The position numbers and the translations under genes were made by a program. This document shows, piece after piece, positions 35,989-49,915 of a DNA stretch of 64,000 nucleotides. The DNA is from Eremophila alpestris peregrina. Taxonomy: Eukaryota > Chordata > Aves > Passeriformes > Alaudidae. The notes beneath the pieces were generated by a model, which ran no database searches, was not told the DNA's origin, and saw only the letters and a list, made by a program, of their open reading frames with translations. The DNA lies in contig WMCF01000007.1 in assembly GCA_009792885.1 (NCBI GenBank), positions 3,946,500 to 4,010,499 of the forward strand, given 5' to 3'. How positions within the stretch are numbered: the first letter of the stretch is position 1; each line of letters begins with the position of its first letter.

Positions 35989-37092
35989 AATCAAAATACA
36001 TTTGCAGTAACTTCACAAAGGGCCTAACTTGTATAAATTTAGTAGTGCTTCTGAATCCTGCAAATAATCTTTAAATTTTGTATGATTGAAAATATCAAGG
36101 TGGGTGCAAAAAAATCTCAACAATTTCTGGTAATTTCAGATGAGATGCACAAATTACAAGCATTTTAAGATGCTTGTGTGTGCACATTCTGAAAAAAAAG
36201 CAAATAGTTTCATATGTTCTTAATGTGTATTGCTACTGCTAATTGCTGTTGCTGGAAATGTCTTCTTTATCTACCTGTACTGGAATAAAAAAGAAGAGGT
36301 TGTGTTACTGCCCTTTCTTCACTTGCATGCCACCTCCCATTACAGCAGAGAACAGCTGAGCTGGTGTTCTTGTACAGGCTTTGGCTAAATTGCTACCAAC
36401 TTCCTGAATTGATTCTTTTGATTTTTTATTATATCAGTACTCTTAGATCAAGTACTGACATTTTTCCCACTCCTTTACAATACCATTTTTATGTTTTCAC
36501 TTATCTCTTGTTCAGGGCTCTTCAGCCTGAGGCTTCAAATGTTATCAATTCACTAACAGATTAATTTTATTTTTTTGGAAAATGGGCACAAGTGTCTCCA
36601 TCTCCTGTCCTGGAGAGCTGTACATACTGCCTTGCTCAGTGTGCTTCATGCTTTCCCATAGGATGCACAAAGCATGAGAAGGGGTGAAATCAACTCCCTG
36701 GAACTATCTGAACTGGTCTCCCTCACATGTAAATGAAGCAATGGCCTTTCCTCCACTCTACTCCCATTCCACCAAAAGCATGGGAACAGTTTGTTATCAG
36801 GTAGACAAGCCATATTTCATTCTTGCACCAAATGAATGTACCTCGTTATAGTTCAGCCCCTGATTCTTGGAAATACAGTCAGATACTTGCACTTTTGCAG
36901 TCACAGATGGGTATCAGGAAGAAGAACACAACCTTGCAGGGACACTGGATGGAGATCTACTCCTTTCCTGCAGTGGATTAAGGAAGAGGAATCCCACTGG
37001 TGGCCAAGTTCAGCTTGGCTTGCAGTCTAGCAGCCGTGCAGTACTGGGACAGCTGAAGCAGCTGCTGGCACTGGATCACCTGCCATTATGTG

Positions 37093-37112
37093 TGCTGGAC
37101 ACTGCTGGACAC
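37093..37112. repeat. 10-bp tandem pair
   Basis: TGCTGGACAC occurs twice in direct succession, at 37093-37102 and 37103-37112. It is a minor local duplication. Confidence 0.7.
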
Positions 37113-39444
37113 TGCAGCTCATTCATGTTTGTTCTCTCCCCCAGATGAGTTGATCTGTTGTAGAGTAAGGAAATGCCTGCCCTAAATTTGGCTGTTGAAA
37201 CTGTGGGGAGCAAAGCCAGGGTTAGCAGTGCAGGAAGCAGCCTTGTCTGGTCAGAGCATTGCCTCTCTCTGCTCTCTGCTCTGACACCACACTAAACGTG
37301 TCTGCCAAGCTGTATTTCCTCTGCAGTACCTTCCCAAGACCTCCTCAGAATTAGCTGTAACCAGAAGTGACCTCATTTGTTTTGCAGCTGTAGGGAAGCA
37401 GAATTCAAGAGAAAATATTTGTGTTCCTAGAATTTCCTCATTCTGAATTGTAGGATGACTTTAACCTATTAGGTGTCTACATTTGAAGAGAGTCAATAAA
37501 TCTGTACATTTCTTATTAGCCCTTTTTATTTTGGTGCTTCCATTCCTCAAACTCCTCTGTTGCACAGCTTTTTAACTTGCAGGCTCACTTCTGCAAGAAG
37601 TATTCCAGTTGCAATTTCACTGCATGGCATGTAAAGGACACAGGAATAGAAGGATTTTTGAGACAGCTAAGCATTACAATGTATCAGTTGTGGAAATGTG
37701 CTTGAGGGAGGACCACATCCTTATGCAGATTGACTGACATTGCCAGAATTCGTGTGAAGCATGCTGCATCAACTAGGATCTCATGAAAGCTGTAACACAT
37801 CAGCTCATACTATTCTAGATTATAGACTTGGTTGGAGACATCACCAATCAGCAGAATGGGGGAGGAAAAAAGTGCAGTCCTGTGAATATGGATAACTGGA
37901 GATGTGAAATCATGCATGCATATGTATTGCAGCTTTCAAGAATTCACTCCCAACATTCACAGATTTTGCTTCAGTTTGTGTACTGCCTTTCCAGGTACCA
38001 CCTGAACATACTGATATTATGGATATTATGGATCAGAATGATTTAATGGAGCAAGATGCAGCTTGGTGGCTGGATGCCATGAACATGTGGAGATTTTGGT
38101 CTTTTCCCTGGTTGTGACTATTCACATCAATTGCACTAGGCAGGCTGAGAAACTTGCAGATGCAAGGGGAGTGATGTTGGGATGAACACAAGTTTCCTAG
38201 TATTTCTTCCAGTTTTTGAACTTTGTCAGACTATGCCACAAAGTGTTCTGCATCTCATTTTTATGCCTTACTTCAGAGAACAAGTCTCGAAAAACACACT
38301 TTAAAGCTAAAAGGATGTGGCATTGATTCATCTCATTTTTGCTAGGAAGGAATCTGCCTCAAATGAGATCTTGTCCTATAAACTCTGTTTCCATGGGCTC
38401 TGCATTTTCACAGTAGTTAGTGGTAATTAGTCACTTAGGCGTGGCTTTTGAAGGGGTTTGTGTGGGCAGTGTGAAAGATTCATTGGCCACAGAAGAGAAC
38501 ACCAAATTCATAATTTCTTCTTTCTATGTTGGTTTATTTTCCTAATTGTCATAGGAGGGTCCAAGCTTAGCTGCAGGGTTCTTGTTCTAGAAAATTTAAA
38601 ATACCAGAGGAATCAGCAGTTACCTCTAGTGCAGTTGTGTGTTATATTTGGGGCATGTTCTTCAGAACCAAGGTCCTGTCTGATCCAGTCATTTGGGCTT
38701 GTGTTAAATGCCAGTGGCTTGAGCACCACTGTGAGTTACTGTGCTTTGTGGATTTCCCTTTCCAGAAATCATGAGGCTTCTTCCCTCAAGTGGATGGATT
38801 TTACAAGTGAGATTTGGAATGTTTGGATCCAAGCAGAGTTTCTGTAGCACAGAACCTAGCCAGGCAGGAGCTAGTTTCACATCTGCAGTGTCTGATGGTG
38901 AAACTGGACACTGGGTTTCCACAGGAGTCTCTCTCAAACAGAATTGGAGACAGCTAACCTGTGGAATACTTTGCATCTACTTAGTACTTTTTTCCCAAAG
39001 TTTGCATTTTCTAAGTAATATATATGGTTAAATTAAATGTGAAGACAATGGACTTTTTTATTCCATTTCAGGTCTTATTGCTTTCCCTGGCAAAATGCAA
39101 TTAAAATCAGTAAGCATATAGATAGATTTGAAATACATCCGTTTAAAACCTTTGTGCTGAAGAACTTGCAGCTAGAAGTCTTTAAAGTAGGCAACAGACT
39201 ATTAAAAGTCTAAACAAAGTGCTGACTAAATTCATTCAGAAACTAAATAATTCAGCAGTATCCAATACACATTGTCATAGCATGAATTTATAACTACCTA
39301 CTCTTCTTGGGAGCATTTTGTGTAATTGCTATAACTGAATAGTAGGAACTAGATTATTCAATCACTTCAAACTGATCTGCAGTATCTGCAGACATTGGAT
39401 ATGCATGCCTTCAAGTTGCTGGCTTTTCTCAAGTGGAAAGAAAG

Positions 39445-39468
39445 TACTCACATATATAAATGTGAGTA
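39445..39468. repeat. Inverted repeat, 9-bp stem, 6-base loop
   Basis: TACTCACAT at 39445-39453 pairs exactly with ATGTGAGTA at 39460-39468, loop ATATAA. No role assigned. Confidence 0.65.
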
Positions 39469-42400
39469 TATGCAGAAACCTATTCGGTTTTGTAGCCTAT
39501 ATGACTTTAATGATGTCTGCATGATAGCATGCTTCATAGAAACACAAATATGAATTCTAAGATGTGGAGAATGCCTGAAAAGTATTTAAAATTAGTATCT
39601 ACACCTTGTTTTATTCAAGGACCTGTAATAAAATTATCTAATCTTTTAGAATATTATTCACATATCATACTACTGTATTTAAGGAATTTTAGTTGAAAAG
39701 CCTTATAGAAAGCGTTTTGATGTGTCTGGATGTATTAGAAACTCAATATTGAAGAATGCATCTAGGAGTAAAAAAGTTAGTAAAGTACTCCCCTGTGCTG
39801 TGATTAATTTGTATATTATCAAGGTCTTTATTATGAATGCAGTTACTAATGTAGGCCTGTAATAAACAGAGTGTAATTGAATTTTCAATATTTTGCCATC
39901 AGGGAGTGATTTTCTTACAAGACCTCTGCTCCATCTTCTGGCTAATTGTCAGCAGTTACTCAGTATTACTGCATTAATGTCACCAAACAGTGAAAACAGA
40001 AGTTACCTGCTTCCATGATGTGAAAGGATGAGTGATCCCAACCCTTGCCTGTTTACTGATTTTGATTAGTGTGCCATTACCACTTGCACCTTTATTAACA
40101 TCATGAATTTTTTTGAAATTACAGCCTTGGAGACAGACCAAACTTCTCATAAATTTGTTTTCATATAAGGTTTCAATCAATTTAAGTATTCCAGTTAGTA
40201 AAAGCAGAAGCAGCCCACAGCATTGTGATTGGACTCTTATGATCTTAAAGGTCTTTTGCAAGCTAAATGATTCAATAATGAGGATTTTCAGATGCACCGA
40301 TGAGAGCAGCCTTTTATGTAACATGGGTGAATTTCGTTTTGTGTCTTAGCAAATGCAGTGTTAAATTTGGGAATTTTAGAATATAAATTGCCTTTCACTT
40401 CAATTACATGTTGTGTTGTCCCTCAAACAAAAACAAACAACAAAATTACAGACTGCTGTATATGCAGAGGAAAGGTGAACAGTCTACCAGCTGAACAGCC
40501 AAGGGCTGAGATTTTGTGGAGACCTGGATTCCACTCCTGGTCAGTATTTTCAGGGAGGTCTTTGAATGTTTGGAGTAGTTTTATTGACTTATGCTGGCAG
40601 TGCCAGGCTAGGAGGAGCCACAAACACTTGGCTGGAAGGGATTAGCATTACAGTCTTCATATACTGAGCATTAAACTGTAGTTAATAAACTGCAATTCAA
40701 TTTTCAAGTAACAATAATTAAGTCATTCCTTCAGGATAGGAGAACCACTTGACTGGCAGATTCTTTTCTCTAGAAAAGAAACTAAGTACTGCAAGGGATT
40801 GTTCATAGATGTGAATCCACACTGTAATATTTTTTTAAGGGAAAGGAAAAAAATAATCTGTTGGGATGCAAGCCTGAGTGTCATATGAAATAATCATAAA
40901 GCAATTCCCTCTGCATCTCTGAGCACTTGTCAGGCCTCACCTATAGTGCCACTGGGATTCACAAACCAATAAAGATTTGGACCCAATAAAGACATTGGAA
41001 AAGTAACAGAATAAGCTTAAATAAGCACATCAAAAGTGCAGAGTATTTCCTCTTGAAGAAACAATGGCCTAACTTTTTCTAAAGAAAGGAAATTGGGGGA
41101 AAGATCTTGTGCTTTTCCTGAAACCTGCAAGGCTGATGGTAAGGGGCAGGGAACAAAAGTGTTGTCATTCTGTCAGCTGGTCAAGGAATAACGTGCTAAT
41201 TGTTGCAAGAGAGATGTTGCTTGGGCATTAGGGTAGCTAAGCACCGTTTGAGATGTCTTGGGAAGACTGTGAAATCTGTCTCCCAGAGGTTTTCAGACCA
41301 GGTTAGTGTTTTCTTAAGAATGGATAGTCCTTCTCACTGTCTTGTTCATTCCTGTGACTCTTATCCCTACAGATTTCTATAAACAATGTGTAAAAAAAAG
41401 TCACATTTTGAAAGCTGACAGAAGTAAAATGTCTAGCATCTTTCACCTGTCTTGGTTAGCTGCTCTCAAAATAGTGTTTAATAACAATGCATATCTATTA
41501 TTTTTAACACTTTTGCAAGCTGGACTGTTGAGAATTGTTTTGATAATTTATTTATTTTCTCAAACACCTGCTGGTTTGAGAATTTGCCAGGTTGCTTGGC
41601 ATCCAAGTGCTGTATTTTAGATTCCAGCCCAAACTTCTATGTTAACATGGGAGAAAAATAATCCCAGACCAGCAAATCTTTTTTTACAGGATTCCACTGG
41701 CAAATATACAAATGCTGCCAAGCCTGTTTACAACCTAACAAATGAGCATCAATGTACAGTTAGGTGAAATCAGTGACTTTCCTCCCGCTTCCTTCCTTGT
41801 AGGAGGATTCACAAAGAATTGTGAAAACAGAGAAAGTGCTAGAGTACGAATTGCTGCCTATACTATGCTCTCTTCCCCAATACAATACCCCAATATAATC
41901 TCTTTGCAGAGCTTTTGCAAGCCAACCACCATTCAGAAATACTATAATGTGAGATAAGTGCTGAGAAAACAGGGCAAAAACAAAGGAAGAGAGAGAATTA
42001 ATTGGAAATGCTGCCAGGTGGTTTGGACCATTGACAAAATGGGGGTTGATACTTGTGCTTGAAGATAGGAATGGATTCAAAACTCAGGTAAGGAGAAGTT
42101 TTAAGTAGGCACAGTCCTTGAGAAAAGGAAGAAACTGAGATATATTTGTAAGATGAGAAAGCTGACGATTCTCTTTCTAATGAAGAATTGGAATAATAAC
42201 ATGCAATAATCAGCAATATTATATGATGGTATAGTTGTTAGTCATGTATAAAAAATTAACTTATATGAGACATATACTCAGTAGCTGGATCATAGCTGTA
42301 ATATCCTTAAAAATACGTCCAAGGTAATTTTGAAGGTCAGAATTAAGGTACAGAGGCCATAATCTTTGTCTCCATTAAGAAATACTTCCACTGTGTTATT

Positions 42401-45400
42401 CATCATTATCAATATAATTGTAAAACATGCACCTGAAATTCTATGTACCATATTGTAATTGTACCTGAGCTCTTCTTCCAGCATAAAGAATCTGCATGCT
42501 TTTGATTCTTTCAGGTTACTATGCAAAGAATATTTGCCCTGAAAAGACATTAAAATAGCTCTATAGCTCCTGGAGAGCTTACAAAAAGTTCAAAGTGAGG
42601 AAATGCCTTCATTTCCCCCTACTGTCTATTGGCATGAGCACTAAGACTCTGCTTTTATCAGACCTGTCAGTTCTCATGATTTCAGTGGGAGACTGATCAC
42701 CTCAGAATGGTTTCTCTGCCATTGCTTTTGTATTCCCTGTACAGGAAAATAGTGCTGGAACACCTTATGGTGCTGTAATGCCTTGACTGATGTCTACCTT
42801 TGATGGATAGGATCCTATAAGTGTTACAGCAAGTGAAAAGCCCTTGAAATGGTGTGATCCTCTACTTTGGCCTTGCATTGCCATTCCTCTTCCCTTGTTA
42901 TGTTACTGTAATCTGCCTTGTATAAGAGCTGGCATGTTTCATGAGTTTCATCTTTTAGATTGCTTTAATTTTTAAATCCTCTTCCCAAATTTCCATATTG
43001 ACAAACATAGCTTTTCTGTTTCATGCCTTTTATCTGTGAGTTTTGAAGTGTTTCTAAACCTTTTTTTTTAAGGTGTCGCAATTCTTTAACATTTCTACAA
43101 AGAGGTGATGGTATGGCCCTTCTTCAGATGCACAGCAGAAATGTAAATACTGGTTTACTAATTGGGCCAGGTACTTGTTAAAGGGAAAGCAAGTATATAT
43201 GAAGTTTAAAGTATTGCATTTTTCAGCTAAGGAGTCAAGAATTGCTTGTCAAGTAGTACACAGACAGGTGGAAGGCACATGTGAAGATAAATGGGAAGAT
43301 TTTAGGATCTGGTTCTTAGATGAAATGTGCTGGCTGTGTGAAAAATGGGGAGTGATCTATTTCAGTTGAGATCTATCCAATAAGAAAAAAAAATCAGTAA
43401 AAATCACTGCAAGGTTTTGAGGTACATTGCTACAGCTGCTCAGCAGCAGGATAGTTTTGGTAGCTAGTAGGTGGACAATAATTGGACTGAAAATTGGACA
43501 GTGAGGTCATTTACAATGACAACACATAGAGTGAGAATTACTGCTTTGGTTGTAAGTGTACAGTCTAGTTTTTGAGGGAGATGTAAATTGGAAGAAAAAC
43601 TTGCAAGTGGTCAGAGGCTTAAAGTGGCTCTTGTTTTGCCAGCCTGGTTCAGTTCCATGAATGGGGGAAATGTCAAATCTGCTGGGAATTTCTGTAAATT
43701 CTCAAACTATAATTATATCCTTGAAATGAATTTGCATAGCTCCTGTTGAAATAACAAGGACATGCAAATATCAGTTTGAGATTTAGATGTGTGCTGTGTT
43801 TTTTGCTTTTCAGGTGGATAATGAGTCTCTTTTGGCCCATAGAGTGAGAACACTGTGATATATAACACAGAGCAGACAAGATCAAACCAGGAGTGAGGTG
43901 CAGGTCGGGGGAACAGCTGAGCTTCTCAGGGCCAATGCATGATAATTTAGGTCTACTGTGCATAAGGGACATGACAAAACCCCAGTTAAGAACTCAAAAT
44001 GTAAAGTTCTACAGTTAAGTGAATACATTTTTCTCCCAACGTCACTTAAAGCTGCTACAAATTTAGTGCACAATATGTACTTGGTATTCAGCTTCTGAAG
44101 CAGAAAGTATATCTCCAAAATTGTTAGTAAAATGTGGAAAAAACCAATTCTATAACAAATAATCTTCCTATTGAAAGCATAAACTGCTCTTTACTTGTCA
44201 TTTTTGAGGCTGGAAAGGGTATATTGAGAAAATACAATATATAGAGAAATTACATGTGTCTGTTTCCATGTATTGTTATAAATAAATATACAAATAGATC
44301 TTGTGCATTTCTTGATTGCCTTAAGAAATATTGTTATTAAAGCAGTAGTGAAACTGCCTTGAAAATAAAAGCAGCTCTGTTTTCTCTGTCTCATTTGTTC
44401 TTTCTCTTGAGTATGTTAGTGTAAGTGTAGTCAGAGTTTTCTTTGTTTTAAGGTTTAAGATGTCAGTAAAGATGAGGTGTGTTTGAAACCACTTGCAGTT
44501 TTTTGCATTGCTTTTTCCCACTCTTTTTAAATGCCCTCTCATTCTCTCATTGCATCCCTGAGTTGTACTGTTTCCTGGGTCCTTGAGACCTTGTCTGTAT
44601 TAGCACAGTACCTCTGATCAGTGTTTTTGTTTAATATGTTTAACTAATGCTTTCCAAAGACATTGAAGCAGATGGATGTATTCTGTTTTCCTTAAAGCAT
44701 CAGTATAGGTGGGATTCACATCCCTGCACAAGTTCTCAGTCAGTTCTGTCTTCTTCAGCAGATCTTGTTATAAGATCCCCCTCACACATTTTAAATTTTT
44801 TTAAATAATTTTTGTCTTTTCATTTGTGAGAATGCAATGAACTGTAATCTTTATATGCCACATCCCTACCACAGAAAATAGAATAATGGTTTTTTGGTCA
44901 TTAGATTTATGTCAGCTGTTTGGGGTTTTCTTCCTTATAGGGGGTCTATATTGTTTTGTGTTATTTCAAAAAAGAAAATCAGTCATTTCTTTGTTTTCAC
45001 ATCCAGAAGTACTTCACAAGCATAAGTTAATGTGTTAATGTCAATCTTATTTGGCAAAATTAGGTCAGGAAGGATTTGTCTGAATGGAATCTATGCATTC
45101 ATGATCAATGGAGAGGAACTCTAGAATGTGGATCAAGTATTTTGGGGCAGATGTAGATGCTAAGGTTGATTTTAGGTGAACTGTTTCTGTGCGTCTTTGA
45201 CTGTAGAGGAAGGATTAAAAAACATTATACCTGAGTTTAGTTGTGTGTCTGGACTACCAGGGTCTTAAGTCAGTTTAGAGGAAATACGATTTTTTTGTTG
45301 CTTGTTTTATTTTCCTAGTGTAAACTGTCGTCTTTTTCTTATATGGACAAAAATTTCCTCCACAGGTTGCTTGGGAAAATATCATGTTCAGAAATTACAC

Positions 45401-45993
45401 TAGAGGAGTTGAATAAATCTGTTTTCAACAAAGTGCAGCAAAACCAAAGAAATCAACCATAATCCTTTTTCCTTATTGCAACCACCACTGAGAAAAAAAC
45501 TGAGAAAGCTGTGGAGCAAAGAAGGGGTTAAAGGTAGTACTGAGACTGAAGGGAACATGTATATTTTGCAGCAAAAATGTTATTGAAGTCTAATTGTTCC
45601 AAAGATTGAAAATCGCAAGAAATGAACAAAAATTAACGTGTACTATAATTCCAGCAAGGATTTCTTCAAAGAAAGCCATTAGTTTGAAGTCTTAAAACTT
45701 GTAGTGGTTTGGAGGTGTGGTCTGCTGTCTTTCATATGCTATTTGTGATGTTGACAGCCCTCCAGATAGAATTAAATGTAGTTTTATGCGTGATAGAATA
45801 GAATTGTTGTAGTGTTCAGTAAAAATGGGAGACTAATAGAGAGCTTCTATATCTGTGTACAAAGTTATTAGAGCAATATTTCCAATCAGTTTGGTTTCTA
45901 CCACCTGCAAAATGTAAGATACTGAGCATTGTTGGAAATGTTATTGTAGCCATTTCCTTATAAGAGGCTGATTTGGGGCTGGACATGGATTTT

Positions 45994-46019
45994 CACCTGC
46001 ACAAGTACATGTGCAGGTG
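45994..46019. repeat. 10-bp perfect hairpin carrying two E-boxes
   Basis: CACCTGCACA at 45994-46003 pairs exactly with TGTGCAGGTG at 46010-46019, loop AGTACA. Each arm contains CACCTG/CAGGTG, the E-box class recognised by ZEB and SNAI zinc-finger repressors and by some bHLH factors. Two opposed copies 26 bp end to end resemble a paired binding site. Binding is not shown. Confidence 0.75.
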
Positions 46020-49000
46020 GCACCTTCAGCATCTGACATGCTTCTTTCTGCTCTGGTTGTGATTGCTAAGCTATTGAAATTTGGAGCCCTGGGCATCATG
46101 TCCGAGCTAAGAAGGAGCAGTTTGGGGAGGGAGAGTGGTTGGCTGTGGTATGGCCAATGACTTTTCAGGTTTTTAGCTCTGAGAGAGAGTTCTTTCTGAA
46201 ATGCTAGTTTTATAATTATTTTTTTTCCCTCATAACACAATATTAGGCAATAGGCAAAAGCCAGGTCTGTTACAAATATAATGTTACTTGATTTTCAGTT
46301 GTTGTACTTTAAATTATGCTTCTAGCTCATTTGCCATTTTTGGGCATTTCTTCCTATGTCATTTCACAAACACATCCTCCCTTCCACATCATACGCATAG
46401 TTTTTACTTTGGTACAGTCCTAATAAAAATTTCTTTGTTAATATCCCAAAAAGAATAAGGGTTGCTTATCATGTTCCTTATGATAGTAGGCATCAAACCC
46501 TATTGGGCTTATTGTTCTTTTAATAAAATAAGAGAATGGGTTTGGTTGCTCTACTAATAAATAGAGTTAAGAAAATGCTTCCAGGCAATGCAAGTTTGAC
46601 TTTTAAAACAAGCCGACAACCCAAATAAGTTTCCAGGCTTTCAGTTGTCACTGAAAAAATCACTGACTGCTATAATTTTAAATTATTCACCTTAGCAACT
46701 AATATCCGATGTGCTGAAGTGTGAAAATGTGCAATGCAAAGAAAAGGCAAACAAATACATACATGCATGTGTTAGTTCAGCAGAAAGAGTGCCACCATAG
46801 TGCATGTGTGTCATTAGGAACAAATCACAAACAGCAAGGCATTTCTGCAGATGCAGGGAGCTGCAGTTAATTTTCTTTCAGAAGGTGACTGCTTAAAGGT
46901 CATTTCCCAAAGCATAAGTCAGATTCTTTGGGGATGTATCCTTTAGCTTCATCTAATGTTTCATTGAGTGGATGAGCATTAAACTGGGTGAGAGTGACAG
47001 GCTGTAGTAAGTGGATCCCAGGTGGGCCTGGGATCTGCAGAGGCAGCTGTTCCCCAGCCCTGATAACTCCTTCAGGCTTGCAGGTCCTTTTGCATCTGAC
47101 ATGGCATGCCAGGCCTTTGTACTGCCCAGTGCTGATGTTCTAAAGGAGGATGGCTTAATAATTTATTAGCTGCTACATTTCCTTAGGGCTTTACCTGTGT
47201 AATGCTGTTGAGTCACTGAGATGTGTAAATAATAGAAGTTAACAGAAACACATTTTTTAAGAAAGGCAAAGCTTTTAAACTTCTTTTCTTTTTTCCTTTT
47301 TTTTTTTCTCCAAGGAATCCTCTGAGATTCATTGTTGGTTTTTCTGTCATAACCAGGTAAAAGTTCTGCATTTTAGATCTGGGCTGAAACACATTTTGAG
47401 CTTGTTAACATCATGCCCTCCTGAAAATAATGATAATTAATAGTATAATGACATTATATTTTCCCATTTATACACATTTTAAGCTAGTGGTGGTTTTTCA
47501 ACCTACTACCAGTATCAGTCTTTTTTAATGTCTGTCTCAGCTTTTAGTGTGTACATTTATCATTTAATTCCCCTCAAATTCACGAAACATATTCTTGTCC
47601 ATTACATGTGCCTTTGTAATATATTAGTGTAGGTTTTTGCCAAGTTTTTAAATCTCCCAAAGGCCACCTGCTCCACAAATACAGAAGAACATGAGGAAGA
47701 AACCATAATACTTCCTCAGCATTTCTTGGCTAAGAGGAATAAAACTCTGCCTTCTGGTTCCCTGAATAAGTACAGTAAAAAATGCCTAGAAATATTGCAT
47801 TTTGATACTTGCTTCTTTAATCCCTCCTGTCTGCTTCTGGAAAAACAAAGCATAATGCAGTCTTATACATGCATACAGACCTATATCCATTTAAATATCA
47901 CTCCGTATCTTCTGTTCCATATTTAAGACCTATGATACAGAATTACAGAATATTAAGTATTACTATTTTCAGTAAGCTCATAAGCATATTTTCTCATAAG
48001 CTCAAGTAGTGCAGTAGTGAATTTGGATCTTTGCAATATTTATTGGTCAGATACAAAACCAGTATAGTGCTTTACTAAAAAAAAAAAAAATCCTAATATA
48101 TTTGTTTGGATATATAACGTAAAACCCCCCCCAAAACTAGAGGTATGAGAACCTTCCTTTGAATAGAATTTCATGTCATTCTTTATCCATATGTTTATCC
48201 AAAAGCTGGAAACTTTTATAATGTTCAGTGCCTCCTCTCTTCTATCTTACTGCACTTACACTTCGTGGAGGCACGAATAGGTATTGGGAAGCAAGGTAGA
48301 CATTCTCCTGCAGAAGAAGCAAAAGAAATGGGCTTTTTAGGTTTGTGAAAATCAGTCAAAGAATAACTGTATACCTGAAAATATATGATAGAATAAAATG
48401 CTAGAAGTTAATCCTGATATGTCTTGAGTTTCCCAACTCCAGCTGGTGCAGTCACTCTCTTGCTCTGCATCCCTAAGTTCAAGGACAACGCTGTGCAGAT
48501 TTTCACATGCTATGATACTGCTTTTATTTCTGTGAAATTACCAATGCTTCATTACTAAAGGAAGCTGAGATAATGATTATGGGGCACTTGCAGACTTTAT
48601 GATGTTTTGAGAGTCGGGATATGATAGTGTGAATTGTTTTTCACCTGTTCAGCAGCATTCAGGCTCCGTGGAGGCTGAGAGCATTGGGAAAGCTTTTCAT
48701 GTCTGATAAGTTGTAGACCAAAGCTGATAAGTATCAACATTGAACAGAACTGCTTCCTCACATAAAGAATGGTATATCCTTTTCTTTAGATCAAGCAAGT
48801 GAACAAGTCCTGCTTTTGAGAGGCATTCAAGATTCCTCTGAATCTCAGTGTGTTCTAGTGGAGGGTTGATGTGCAGCTCCAGTGAGAAAAGGGGCTCTGT
48901 GGAAATGCCCGTTTCTGACTCAACTGCTGGGACCTTTACGTGTGCTTACAGTTCAGATTAGTAATGGCAGTGCTGATTTATAAATCCTTTGGTCTTGCAA

Positions 49001-49862
49001 AGTTGTCATAGTTTGGATTACTGACTTGTGTACTTGTGTATTGGTCTGTCCTGGACTTGCTTATAAATTAACAAAATTAGGTAGCTTTAAGTAAATATTT
49101 AACTCTTCTCTTCATGGCTTTCCCAAAGGTGTTTCAGTGGTGTTGGAGTGATGCACCTTAGACAGAATTCACCAGAAAGAGCAGATCTGAGTTAGATCCA
49201 GGAAGAATTTATAGCACTGGCAGTTATAAGAGATTTTATTCTTTTTAAAGGCAACAAATCCAGCATTGAAATTAATGAAGAACAATTAATAAAGAGTTTA
49301 AATAGGCATCTTCAGACCAAAATAATTTAATCTCCCTTTTTTTTTTTTAAACTCACATTAGATTACTTGGGGTTTCCACAATTTCCAGAATTATAATTGG
49401 CTTTACAAACACCCAAACAAAAATAAAAGACTGTCAGAGAGATCATTACTCATTAATGTATTTGCTGTTTGTGTTCAAAACTTAACAACCTTTTTTTTCT
49501 CTTTGTAAAGGAAGTTTACAAACCAGCATTTTTAAAATAGATTTCTGACGCTGTTAGAACAAACATCACTTCAGAGGAGATTCCCCCTACAAGCATTTGT
49601 CTCATACTGCCTATCCCCAAAGCCAAATAGAAACTTGGTAACACACTTAAAGAGCTCAGTCATTTGTGAACTTGAAGCAATTTTTAACTTGAGGCAAGTT
49701 TTTGGTTTGATTCTCATAACAAAAGCAGCAGTTACAATTTTTTTTCGTATTTGAGTTAAATTAATAATTTTAATACATATGAAAATGGAAACTGTGCTTG
49801 TACAGTATAGAGTGAACTGTAAGAGAAGCTGGATTAGCTTGCCCAGGTAATTCTTGCCAGAC

Positions 49863-49863
<1 letters not shown>

Positions 49864-49907
<44 letters not shown>
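49864..49907 (+). repeat. 44-base A tract
   Basis: An uninterrupted run of 44 A follows GCCAGACC. AATGGAAA occurs immediately after the tract (about 49909-49916) and again about 75 bases before it (about 49783-49790), so a small poly(A)-tailed retrocopy with short target-site duplications is conceivable. The roughly 73-base intervening sequence is not one I recognise. A plain homopolymer expansion is the simpler reading. Confidence 0.85.

Positions 49908-49915
<8 letters not shown>

Larger units (their letters stand above)
33857..45993. other. Unique intronic DNA with scattered simple repeats
   Basis: Apart from the MIR relic, simple repeats and a hairpin listed separately, nothing is recognised. 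The patch 36780-37400 is visibly less AT-rich and contains a 10-bp tandem pair, but it has no coding signature. Open frames such as 38458-38847 are isolated and unlike any family I know. Confidence 0.55.

Noticed and set aside
38458..38847. 129-codon plus-strand frame
   Set aside because: Composition and residues look random, and no homology is recognised.
40500..40570. Possible third MIR relic (gagacctggattccactcctgg)
   Set aside because: Only the short central phrase resembles MIR; the flanks do not follow the consensus.
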